DNA from: Klebsormidium nitens | Lineage: Eukaryota; Streptophyta; Klebsormidiophyceae; Klebsormidiales; Klebsormidiaceae | Length of the DNA: 64,000 nt | Direction: 5' to 3' | NCBI GenBank assembly: GCA_000708835.1 | Contig: DF237002.1 | Coordinates: forward strand, 209,669 to 273,668 | Part shown: positions 1 through 10,331 of the stretch, piece by piece | Position numbering within the stretch: position 1 is the first letter of the stretch | Layout: every line of letters starts with the position of its first letter | Position numbers and translations under genes: made by a program | The notes under the pieces: model-generated | The model's input: only the letters and a program-made list of their open reading frames with translations | Told to the model about the DNA's origin: nothing | Databases searched by the model: none

Positions 1-358
1 TTGATTCATCTCAACGACTCAGGCGGAGCTGGTGCTATTTAGAAAACCCATCAGAATCACAAGCCTAGCTTTTACTGGCAAAGTCCTAACCCAAGTTGGT
101 TAAGTCAGCGGTCCAGGCGGAGCTGGTTCTGGTCCCCTTTGCATCAGACCTTACGGGTAATCAATCCTGACGACTAGAAACTTGGTCATAGGCCTAAACT
201 TATATCGGGAAATTGCTTAACCAACCTGGCTTAACTCCAGCGGTTCAGCTGGAGCTGGTGCTGTTTAGATAACCCATCGGCGTCACAAGCCTAGCTTCAA
301 TTGAGCAAAGTCTGAACCCAACTTGGTTAACTCCAGCGGTTCAGGCGGAGCTGGTGTT
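1..358 (+). repeat. Intronic tandem copies of a 3' splice site plus exon start (RMT2 gene)
   Basis: The real exon begins at 345 after TTCAG with GCGGAGCTGGTG. The same junction recurs at 23, 117 and 249 (AG followed by GCGGAGCTGGTGCT, GCGGAGCTGGTTCT and CTGGAGCTGGTGCT). The DNA between copies is also related: copy 1 and copy 3 are each followed by a TTTAGA(A/T)AACCCATC block, then CACAAGCCTAGCTT. Spacings are 94, 132 and 96 bp. Every copy keeps the AG acceptor, but the sequence after it soon meets TAG. Seen directly; the origin by tandem duplication is inferred. Confidence 0.8.
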
Positions 359-2292
359 GGGCGCCCTGCAGCGGCGGGCACGCAGCGGGGCCGAGGCCTC
401 AAACAGCGGGTACCTCCAAGAAAGGGTCAAATACGACGATGATAAGCTGCTGGATGCAGAGAGTAACGGAGTCATGATGGAGTGGGAGCGGCCGCTTATG
501 GAGAGCCACGCACAGGTGGGTTCGGTAGTCCTTTTCCACTGTCTGACGATCTTGAAAGGAATTTTAGTGGCGGCTTCAGGCTGTGTTCCTCAGGTTTATT
601 GGTCCATCTGGTGCAACTGGGTATACTCGAGTAGCAATCAACCTTGCGCCACCTGTGCATTGATCCGTTCGGTTTGAAGGCGATAGAGTCGAATGACCTG
701 ATGGCTCGATCATAAGGATACCTTAGCAGTCATTCGATTGGCCCAATGAAAGACTCCCTATCGATGGCTCAGCGCGATTTTTGTTTGACCTCACAATGAG
801 TCGCCAAACTGAAGGAGAATCGAGCTGAGCCGTGCCAGGGTTCGGCGGAACTGTCTGTAGGATCCTCTGAACGGATCTTCAAGAGTTTTTCCCCCTACAG
901 GACGTTCAAGACTCTCGTAATGATTGCTGAACGTCGAAACTTGGTTCGGACGCCCGACAGACCATTCGGTATGCAATCCGTAACGCGAATGCAAGAGGCC
1001 GAGATCTTTTCAGCGGCGCAAACTCACACATTTACATTTCTGTGCAGGCTGTATGTTTTTCGGGGGGCGATGTGCTCAACGTCGGCTTTGGGATGGGTCT
1101 GGTCGACACCGCGATCCAGAAGCGGAATCCGAAGTCGCATACGATCATCGAGGCACACCCGGGCGTGTACGAGAAGATGCTCAAAGACGGTCAGATACAT
1201 CCTTCTCTATCGCCTGGACTAAGGCGTTTGTCGCGCGTTCAAGGGCGTACCAAATCGGAACGATTCATTTGTAGCTGACTCCTTTGTTACTACGTTATAA
1301 TGCAGTCTTCAATGGGTTTCCAGCAACAGAAAGTCAACAGCTTCTGCACTGGGAAGGGCGGCGGAATGCTGACTCGTCTATGAAACTGCCGAGCAAGCGC
1401 GTCAATTAGGATGACAATGCCTCTTCGCATCGCATCCTGCTTTTGCTCCCAAACTCAGCGGTTCTCTTTAAAGCGCGGCTGAACCTTATGGTTGTCAGCT
1501 TACGTACGCAGTGTTTCATTTCCTGCCAGCTCTTGGCCATCAGAGAGGATTGTAATTGATTAATCCCAGCTCCTACACCTCCTGCCTTAAGCTTACTGTT
1601 CTCTGGAATGAGCGGAACATGGCAAGACTATCTCGTACTCTCTGTATGTGCTGTCTTCAAACGCTAGAAGCTAGCGACAGAAGTGCCATCTACAGTAGAT
1701 TCCGTGAATGTTTCTTTTGGCAAGTAAAGCCTGTATTCTCTGCCGGGTCTGGGCTGCAGCGACTGCAAAGTGCCTTTTTCAGATTTTGGCCAACACCAAA
1801 CGAACCAGCGAAAACTCCAAAGCAAGAGAGTTTGCAGTCACAGCGGGACTCTGAAAAGCATCGGGTTAAATTTCAGGTTGGGATAAGAAGCCGGGCGTCC
1901 GGATTTGCTTCGGACGCTGGCAGGACGTCCTCCCGCAGCTCGGACGCTTCGACGGCATCTTCTTCGACACGTTTGGCGAGTACTACGACGACCTGCGCGA
2001 GTTCCACGCCCATTTACCAAAGCTTTTGCGCCCGGGGGGCATTTACTCTTTCTTCAACGGGCTGTGCGCGGACAACGCGTTTTTCCACGTGGTGTGCTGC
2101 CAGCTGGTGCAACTAGAGATGGCGAGGCTCGGGTTTGAGACCACGTTCGTGCCGCTGCCGGTGAATTCGGCGGTGGGCGATGAGGTTTGGGAGGGGGTCA
2201 AGCTCAAGTACTGGCAGCTGGATGCGTACTTCCTACCGGTCTGTCAATATGAGGATAACGACGTGGAGGGGAAAAGTTCTCAACAAACGTGA
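345..2292 (+). CDS. RMT2: Protein arginine N-methyltransferase 2 (RMT2-like), 5'-partial
   Basis: Coding exons are 345-515, 1048-1189 and 1877-2292 (TGA); phases 0 and 1 match across both introns. The product ends in a complete class I methyltransferase domain. The substrate-binding lead-in reads KYDDDKLLDAES then VMMEWERPLMESHA. Motif I is LNVGFGMGLVDTAI, the acidic post-I loop is IIEAHPGVYEKM, and later blocks are FDGIFFDTFGEYYDDL and RPGGIYSFFNGLCADNAFF. These are diagnostic of the fungal/plant RMT2 family, which monomethylates the delta nitrogen of arginine on proteins such as ribosomal protein L12. The family's N-terminal region (ankyrin-like in plants) is not visible and must lie upstream of position 1. 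The intron before the first visible exon is packed with decayed copies of its 3' junction. Confidence 0.9.
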
Positions 2293-3244
2293 TTAGGTGT
2301 TGCCTTTAAAGTCTGGGCTCGGTTATTCTACTCAGCTTTGAAAGATTGTCGCAAATGCAAAAGACACCTTGCCCGCCCATGTGCACGTGCAGTGCACTAA
2401 AAGTGGACCACAGTGGATGTGTATGGAAGTAGGTTTTGATCTAGGTTGGGTTTCATCGCCGCCCGCAGGCAATAACGGTTATTGCAGCCCGCTCCCCTCG
2501 CGAGCGTGCAGCCTTGGTGGCGTGCACCTTACACCCTGGACCAGTGCCTTTTATGGTATAGGTCGTGTGGCTGCGGCCATGCAACAGTGCTTTCTACGTA
2601 CTAAACCACATATGCAAATGAGTCGAATTGCATGCCAGGATTGGCATTGCACACTCTGGAACATGATCGATCAATACAGCATCATACGGCATTTGCGTAT
2701 ACGGTATGTACAGGCATTTCACATGTGGCATAGCATGCCATGCATGCACCTAGCTAAATGATGACATGCATGTGGAGAAAGTTGTTTCCGCAACTATAAC
2801 GCGTGCTCGCGTCGGCCCGCTATCCTAGATTGGCCGGCATGCATATACCTATCTATAATGCATGGCGGCCTAGCTGAATTAATCGAGTTGAGCTCGGCGC
2901 GCCTCCAGTCGGACTCGAATATGCAGATTAACCGTCAACTATATCAAAAAAGACTGGGCTCGACCAATGAGATTCTAGTGCATGCTAGCTATCCGCCGCC
3001 GCTATATCCAGCGGGCCCCGCCAATTGCTTCAAAAGAATGACGAACTCGAATCCAACAATCGACCACATGTATCTCGTGACTCAACTCGAATAACCAATA
3101 ATCAAAATCCAGTATGTCCGAGTATGACGCTGGTATAGTGGCAGTCCAGTAGCTAATCCAAAACTCTTACTCTTCATATCCAGCGCACTGCTGTCAGTCA
3201 AGTACGATACAATCCGCAACAATCCGACAAGATGAATCGTCGAG
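2293..3244. other. Convergent intergenic region, no gene seen
   Basis: This lies between the 3' ends of the methyltransferase gene (+) and the glycosyltransferase gene (-). It is rich in GCATGC/CATGCA palindromes, most densely at about 2734-2776. Open frames here are short, lack splice support and show no family resemblance. Confidence 0.5.
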
Positions 3245-6200
3245 TTAAGGTCCTTTTTGTCGCACCTCCTCAAAATCCCCCCGCTGCGCATCCCCCCCAA
3301 GCTTCGCTTCCCGTTTCTCCACCGCTTGCGCTTGAGCGTCAACGCTTACTGTCTCTGCCTCCACCTCCAAACCAGTCTCCGTTTCACTGACTAACCCATT
3401 TTCTACCCCGCTTTTTACCCCTTCCTGGGCTGTTGCACCGCCTTCTTGCACCTCAAGCAATGTCTCGTCCCGAGATTCTGGTTCTGGGGGCGCTGGCGGC
3501 TTTGTGTGCTCTAACGGTTGAGCGGGGTCGACGAACTTGGCCTGAGTCAAATTCCTGTTTGGATCGGGGAACCTGGGAGCCGAGAATGGAATAGCGTGAG
3601 GCGGAGCGGGCTAAAAGCACATTGACAAACAAATTGAAGAGCTATAGACGCGCACAACCCGTGAATGATGAAAGGTCGACGGGACACAGGTTATAGTGGA
3701 CAGAGCACCAGAATTGAAGGAACCTATTTGCATTATGCATGGCACCGGTTTGGATCTTGAGTGTCGATACAAGTTCAGGCAGTTGGAAAGAGCAACATCT
3801 TTTTGGGCCACAAAATTTCTCGGGGCTCCTGTCCCGACGTCGAAGCGTTCCGTTGTAGAAAAGCAACCGCAGATTGTCCCAAAAGCAAATAATCGAGCAA
3901 CGGCACGTGCTGCCGTTTCGACCACAAGCAACACCCGCTACTTTGCGAGCGAGCAGCACGTTGGAGTTTGAGTATCAGGGACAATCCCCATTGCCAATCT
4001 GCAAGGTCCCTTTCCAAAGTTTGTCACACCATACTGTTCCTCCTCGGAATGCGCCGCGAATACAACACAACAACAGGACAACCCGACGCTTGCAACTTCA
4101 GTCGGAAAGCCGTTTCGTCGGCGCACGTAGCCCTCACCTGCCCGCCTGCACCTCCGCGCAGATGTGGAATGACGTCATGTTGACGAGGTCGATCCCGGCC
4201 ATGTCGAGGAACTCCTGCAGCGGGCGCACCTTCCCCAGCCCGAACCGCTCCAGCTCCGTACGATCGAACTCGGCGTCGGCGGGAAGGGGCATCCCGAGGA
4301 TGTAGCGGATTCGCCGCGCGCTGATTTGCTGGATGCGGTAGCGCTCGCCCCAGTCTATCTCCCAGTACTGCGCCAGAAAGGAGCGGTTTGGTGCATTTAG
4401 TATCTTAACAAGAGATGGTCAGAGCAACGGGGCAAAATTTGATGCTCCGAAAATTCGCCCATTGTTGTGGACGAGGAGAATGTTCGCCGGTCGAACCAGT
4501 AATCAGAATCAGCTTCCTTACTCGGCCCGAATGTGAAATTGGCCCGATTCTAATGAGATGCACCGAGGTGCAAAGTTCGCAACGGATGAAGGTGTGAAGC
4601 ACACGAATCGGAGCGAAGACTGCACGCAAGTACCTTTCGGGGGGGCAGCAGACACGGGTGGCAGGTGAACACTGGCCCCAAAATTGAAGAACCATAAGAC
4701 CCCAGGACGCGGATGCAAGAACTGAGCAGCCATCCGCAATCAACCGCCCTTCCGTTGGATTCCCAGAGGAAACCTACGAAAGGAGAGGCGCCGAAGAGGC
4801 TGCTCACCTTGTTCCGCTTATACCGGCTCTCGTACACGTGAAAGACGATGTCCGTGAAGGGCGCGTATACGTCGTAGCCCCACGTCCATAAGCGGGCGGC
4901 CGTCGAGAACTCCTCGCCGTCGAACAGATAAGGGGTGTAGGGATCGTACGGAACGTCCTTGATTGCCTGGGTGGTGGAAAAAGAAATGCCGGCCGTCCAA
5001 AAGGGCACCTTGATGGGGTGCCCCGGGTTTCTGACGAACTGGGCGGATTCACACCTGTAAAGAGTTGGGTTACAAGGTGGGTGAGAACAGGCGCCTTGCG
5101 CCCAAGGGACAAAAGAGCACCTTGATGGGGTGCCCCGGATTTTGACAGACTGGGTGGATTCACACCTGCGGAGAGTTTAGGTCAAAATGTGGGTGGAAAC
5201 AGGCCAGGAAAAGTCTTTGAGATTGCGTGCCTCTCATGGGGCTGCTTGTTCGGAATCCTGACGGTTGAATTCGTTGCCCGGTGGAGGGTCTTGAGGTTCA
5301 AGCCATCTGTCTCCTCTTCAGGCTGCCGCTTTCCATTCACCTGATTGTGGCTACACGAAAATCCTCTGTGGAAACTGGTGTAGAGACAATTGGACGTCCG
5401 CTGAGCTCCATCATCAAAGGACGTCAATACGGTTCAAGCATATAAAATGCTTCGGTTCCTGAAACATCCTTGATTGTTGTTCATTTGGCAATCATTGCTT
5501 TAATTGCTCGTGCTTCACGCATGTGGAAATAGTCACTGGTATCTTCAGCAACCTAGCATTTCTCCGACAAAAGTCCGGGGCCCAAAACCCTAGGGTAAGC
5601 AGCTGTGTGAATACGCACCTGGGCATGTCCGATGCGTCATGGACGTATTTGATCTGACAGATGATGGCCACAATGTCCGGAATGTAATCGAGCTCAAACC
5701 CTTCCAACGGCGGGAGCGGCCCATTGGGGCTCATGTCCGTCTCGTCGATCCTCCGGTAGTCGACGGCCTCGGTCATGTCGAACATCATGGGCAACTGCGA
5801 AGAAGTAGTGTCAAGATTAGGAGTGGCATAGCTGTGCAAAAAGCTAACACAAATGAAGCGGATCGAAACTCATTCTGTAACGCGGAATGTGCGGCAGAGG
5901 GATGCGTCCGTTTGTAGTCGACGGCCTCGGTCATGTCGAACGTTGTGGGCACCTGCTGAAGGATATGGTGTCACAACTTTGTGTAACGAGGTTGTGCGGG
6001 AATGCTTGACACGACGTGAATCGTCTCAAAAGATCTGGATAGGAACATTCTGACGAGATACTTGCGGCAGAGGAGACCGCATGGTCGATATTCCGAAAGT
6101 CGACGAACTCGGTCTTGTCGGAAAGCATGGTAACCTGCAAACGGAGGGGGGGTGCCAAAAGTGTGAGAGGCGGGGTTCTGCAAAACGGACGCAACGTAGG

Positions 6201-9200
6201 TCGGACCAGACATGGTTTTGCTAGAAGAAAGTGACAAGAGATATGTTGATGCGCAAGCAGTGGACGGCTTTCATCGTGTCGAACACCAGTGGGACCTGCG
6301 GAAAGTGTTATCGAGAAATAGACCAGCGGGCTAATGCGAAAGGTTTGACAATCCCAATGCGGGACGTCGAGAGAGGGACGCTGCGAAAGAAACGAATGTC
6401 AGAGCTGCATTTCGCACGTTTTGACACTACCTGGGTCATCTTGAAAGGAATTCTTAACAGTTCAAAGTCGAGATCACTCGACCATTGTCGGCATGTGGTT
6501 GAAGGGTCTGCGCGTGAAGCACTCGCCTAACCGCGTCAGACTGTTAACTGGGGGAAGAACTGGATCTCGACAGAGTCAATTCAAATGAGGGTCTTGACAG
6601 GTGGTGTGCAAGCAAGCGAGCACGATATTTGGCGAGGCCACATATGAAATGTAGGCTTTACTCGTCGTCAAATGGACACGCCCCCAATAATTCAATTGCG
6701 GCTGGACTCAATACGAGCTTGACAAAGACAACGGTCGTCCAAACGAACACGAGGACCTTACTAGATTCTGAGATGGTCTGAAGGTGTTCGTAACTGACAG
6801 TGACCCCTTGGCCGCATTTCTGCTGACAATATCTCAGCTTTGATGACGAGGATCCAGACCCGTCGCTTTCTGCGTGATAAAGCCTGACACCTTCGCGCAG
6901 GGATGGGAAAGAGATCTTTTCGCAGCCACGACTTCCCCTTTCACATCTCCCGCTGCTTTTTCTCCATTTTGAATCAGCTTCTACCCAAGTGACCGCCATA
7001 GACTCACAATGTTAGGATTCGCAAACATTTTGAGGGCTTCGCAATTACACAAAGCGAACCCGCAAACTCGGGCTCTCGCACAAACCGCTAGAGACGGCTT
7101 ACCTGCACCACGCCGTCCCCTTTGGGCACTTGCGGATGCGGCCGCTTGAGCCACTCGGGCATGCGCGTGTGTGGCACGGGGTACGTCCCGCTGATCACTG
7201 CCTTGGCGTTGCCGGTGGCCTTCCAGTTGCGCAGGATCTCGACGTCCCACGCCCAGATGAAGTGGCTGTGGCTGTCGACCTGCAATTAATGTGGGGCCTT
7301 GTTTGGCAGCCGCTCTGGAGTTCGACGTTCTAAAAACGTAAGAACGTGAAAGTGGGTCACGAAATTGAAGGCGTTGTCAAATCCCCACCAACGGCAAAAG
7401 CAGAGGAAAGAGGCGGTCCCGAGTTCGGCCAAGAAGAAGAGTGAAAGTTGATCCTGCGAACAGAAAGAGTTGCCTTTTTTGAGGTCGTTCATACCAAACT
7501 TCGGGGCATTTGTACACTACATACACGACGTCGGTGCTTGTACTATTGCGCGAGCTTGGGAGGCTTAGAGTAGTGCAACAACAGACTCTTCGTATCCATG
7601 ATTCGTAAGAATAAAGTAGCAAAGAGAGACGTCACAACCAAATCTAGTCACAACAAAACTCGCAAAACGACATTGCAAAACGACATTGATGTCTACCTAA
7701 TCAGCGAACCCACATTTGCAGAACTCATTCACACTGGCCCACGGGAGGAATGATATAAGTAGACCGCTACGATTCACATTCCGGGCATTCAACGAGCTGA
7801 AGCATCCCAGGCCCCATTGCCCGCTCTGTACCACAACCGAGCCACACAGTGTCGAAACATTCAAACACGTCCCTCATCAGCCAGCTTCCTCACCTGGAGA
7901 AAAAACGTTTGATCTCCGACCAGCGTTTGCGTGTAATACCGTGCAACAGTGGGCCCCATACCCTCCATAAAGCCGACCCGCTTGATCGCCACACGCTTCA
8001 GACCCGTGCAGACTTGCGCAATCTCCTCGGGGCTCGCCTTGAACCATGGCCGGTTGGCCTTCTCCTCCGGGGAAGCAAGCACCATTGCAGAGCGGTTCTG
8101 CAGGGGATAACCTAGCTCGGTTAGCTAGGTTCCGAAGCGACCAACCAAGCTCGATTGGCGATGGTTTTTCAGGAATCGAGCAGATGTAATGGAAGGATCC
8201 CCAGGCAAATCTGGGCTAATGGGGATTTCGTGAAAGAAATGTGGGTTGATCGACACTGCCGCTGACATGGGTTGTTTCGGAGCGATGCTTAGCTCTTTTG
8301 GTGGTGAGAGTTTCCTAACCAAGAAAAGGGGATTACTCGACGGTGGTGCTCACTGATCTGTTGCTGAAAGAGAATACCGTCTTGTAAGTTGGTGGTATGA
8401 GGTCGTTTATAAAGTGTAGTGAGGTGCTGGGGCTCTTTGCAAGAACTTCCTACTCTGCAGTGCGGACAAGAGCCATTTTGGAGTCGGGATCAATGTCTGA
8501 GAATAGAAATCTTCAAGCTAGAAGAACAGGTAGAAGCAGGTCCTGGGGACAGGTGTAACGTCGAGAGACGATACATTCTCCACTCTATCTCAAAGGCCGG
8601 GGGCTGGGTATTCAAGGATGAGGCTGGGATGGGCGCCCCACAAGTAAAGCACAAAGCGCCAGAATAATTTTCAAGCACTGCAAAAAACAGCCACATTGGT
8701 GCAGATAAGATTGCAGGTGTGCCAAGATGCCAGCAAATTGAACCACACTTGCTCAAAAGGTCCACAAAGGAAAGTTGTGCACATGGCTTGGGTCAAAGTC
8801 TGGTATTATCAAACTTTTTAACGTAAAAAAGACAGCACCAGCTCCAAGAAGCGTGCATTATGCACATAGTGTGGCCCAAGCGTTTCACAATGCCACCACC
8901 AATCCGTGACACTCCATCATAAGTACCTTGAATTGCAGACTGATTTATGCAATGCTAGCCACGTTCTTGACTACAGACCAAACCAGGTTACATATCCCTC
9001 ACCTGTGGGGGACAAATCACATGCTGAAAAGCGAGGCAGTCTTGGTCCTCATCCGCGTGCTGCTGGTAAATCCCCAACGAGACCCGCTCCGGATTGGCGG
9101 CCATAGAGAAAGCGGACCAGACGGTGTCCTGACAGTCTGGGTCCCTATAGGCAGCCATACCAACGAAGATTGTCCCATCCCAAAGAACAGGATCACCCTT

Positions 9201-9728
9201 CGGCCTGTCTCCATTGAAGTCCCGGGCACTCAACAGGCGTGAGCGCACCCTCCCCCTCGGGGTTTCCTCTGGCACTGGCTCCCGCTCTCTTACTTGTACT
9301 TGGGAGATTTCAGTGTTGTCTTCAGCTGGTTCTTCTACTGATTTGACTTCAGTGGGTTCAACCTCCTCGAGGCGATCACCCTTCTTTTCTTCTGAGGATT
9401 GTGTTGACTGCCCTTCAAGTGTGTCAGTCCCATCTTCAAGAGTCGTCTGTGCCTGCTCAATGCTTTCCCCCTCCACATTTTCTAGCACAGGACTGGTGAT
9501 CTCTTTCAAAACCTGATCCTCCTCTCCATTTAGCTGCACCTTGCCCCCCACAGCAGCGAGAGCATTGGTCCGCGCCGCTTGGTCCATGGACTCAAACACA
9601 GAGCTCGTGAAGTTGCCGGGCATGTGAGGAGCAAGAAACAAGATCGAAACCCACAGGATCACGAACCCAATGATCAGCTTGCGCTTTGGCAACCCGCAGG
9701 GACTGCAAATCCCCGCCCGCTTTGCCAT
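3245..9728 (-). CDS. GlcNAc-transferase-family (Skp1 GnT-like) type II membrane glycosyltransferase
   Basis: Exons on the minus strand: 9728-9003, 8097-7894, 7279-7103, 5794-5619, 5054-4808, 4403-4138 and 3572-3245; all phases agree (about 707 aa). The ATG at 9728 (MAKRAGIC) is the first in frame. Residues ~17-35 (LIIGFVILWVSILFLAP) form a signal anchor, so a Golgi/ER lumenal enzyme is expected, followed by an acidic low-complexity stem to ~170. The catalytic part carries the GlcNAc-transferase-family blocks: IFVGMAAYRDPDCQDTV, MGPTVARYY, QVDSHSHFIWAWD (in place of the family's IDSHxRF), PFWTAGISFS, VPYDPYTPYLFDGEEF and ARLWTWGYDVYAPF. Relatives include the Dictyostelium Skp1 GlcNAc-transferase; substrate here is unknown. 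The last exon adds a 108-residue acidic Pro/Glu tail beyond the usual domain. The start of the 4403 exon (weak acceptor TTAAG) is the least certain boundary. Confidence 0.85.
5055..5165 (-). repeat. Intronic copy of the 5054 exon start (glycosyltransferase gene)
   Basis: Reading the minus strand, about 5165-5110 repeats the acceptor and first ~55 bases of the exon that starts at 5054. Shared blocks on the plus strand are GCACCTTGATGGGGTGCCCC and GGATTCACACCTG. Spacing is 111 bp and the AG is retained. Confidence 0.8.
5795..6300 (-). repeat. Three intronic copies of the 5794 exon start (glycosyltransferase gene)
   Basis: The real exon begins at 5794 (minus) with CGCAG then TTGCCCATGATGTTCGACAT. 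Decayed copies begin at 5952 (GCAG then GTGCCCACAACGTTCGACAT), 6134 (GCAG then GTTACCATGCTTTCCGACAA) and 6295 (GCAG then GTCCCACTGGTGTTCGACAC). Each continues for some 35 bases of matching exon-like sequence. Spacings are 158, 182 and 161 bp, and all three keep a consensus acceptor. Confidence 0.85.
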
Positions 9729-10331
9729 CTTTGCGGAGCGCCTATCAGCACTTCCTGGAATGGGCAATCGTCAGCATGTCTAAGGGAGGCAATGGCATTC
9801 GTAGGTTAGCTAATGCCGCCTAGCACCCCAATTGCTCACCGTTGACCAATCCTGAACCATGCTTTGATTTTGAGCGAGGAGCTCAATACAGCACTGCTGC
9901 AAGAAGACTGGTCAGATTAGGGTTTCCATCAATGCTCATATTTGGCAAGTGGATTCAGAAGGGTAGCGGCGTATACTGCTTCTATAAGCGCACCCGTACA
10001 CGGTGGTTTTTGAAAGAAACATGGTTTGAAATGAAGACCTCGGAGTCCAGTTGGTCCTCTTTTCAAAAGTTCATTCTCCACCACATATTGAGAACTTTCA
10101 GCTGGTTCATAAGAGGATTGCCTGTAGCCTTTGCTGGGGAATACTACGAGCGTATGATTGTTCAGGTCATTTGACAATGGCGCCAGTCCCCATCTTCCAC
10201 AATGAGAGCAAGGAGGAGGGACTCAGCCCAGGGAGGCACTCGCTGAACTTGACGAGAGGATGACGCAGCGGCAGACGCTTTGAAGGAGCTTCTCAAGATC
10301 TGATCAGTGCTGTTTGAGTGGCACGCTCACT
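9729..10331. promoter_or_regulatory. Divergent promoter region, glycosyltransferase / cotransporter
   Basis: About 600 bp separate two divergent start codons (9728 minus, 10332 plus), so both 5' leaders and promoters must lie here unless non-coding first exons extend further. I recognise no TATA box or operator. Confidence 0.4.
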
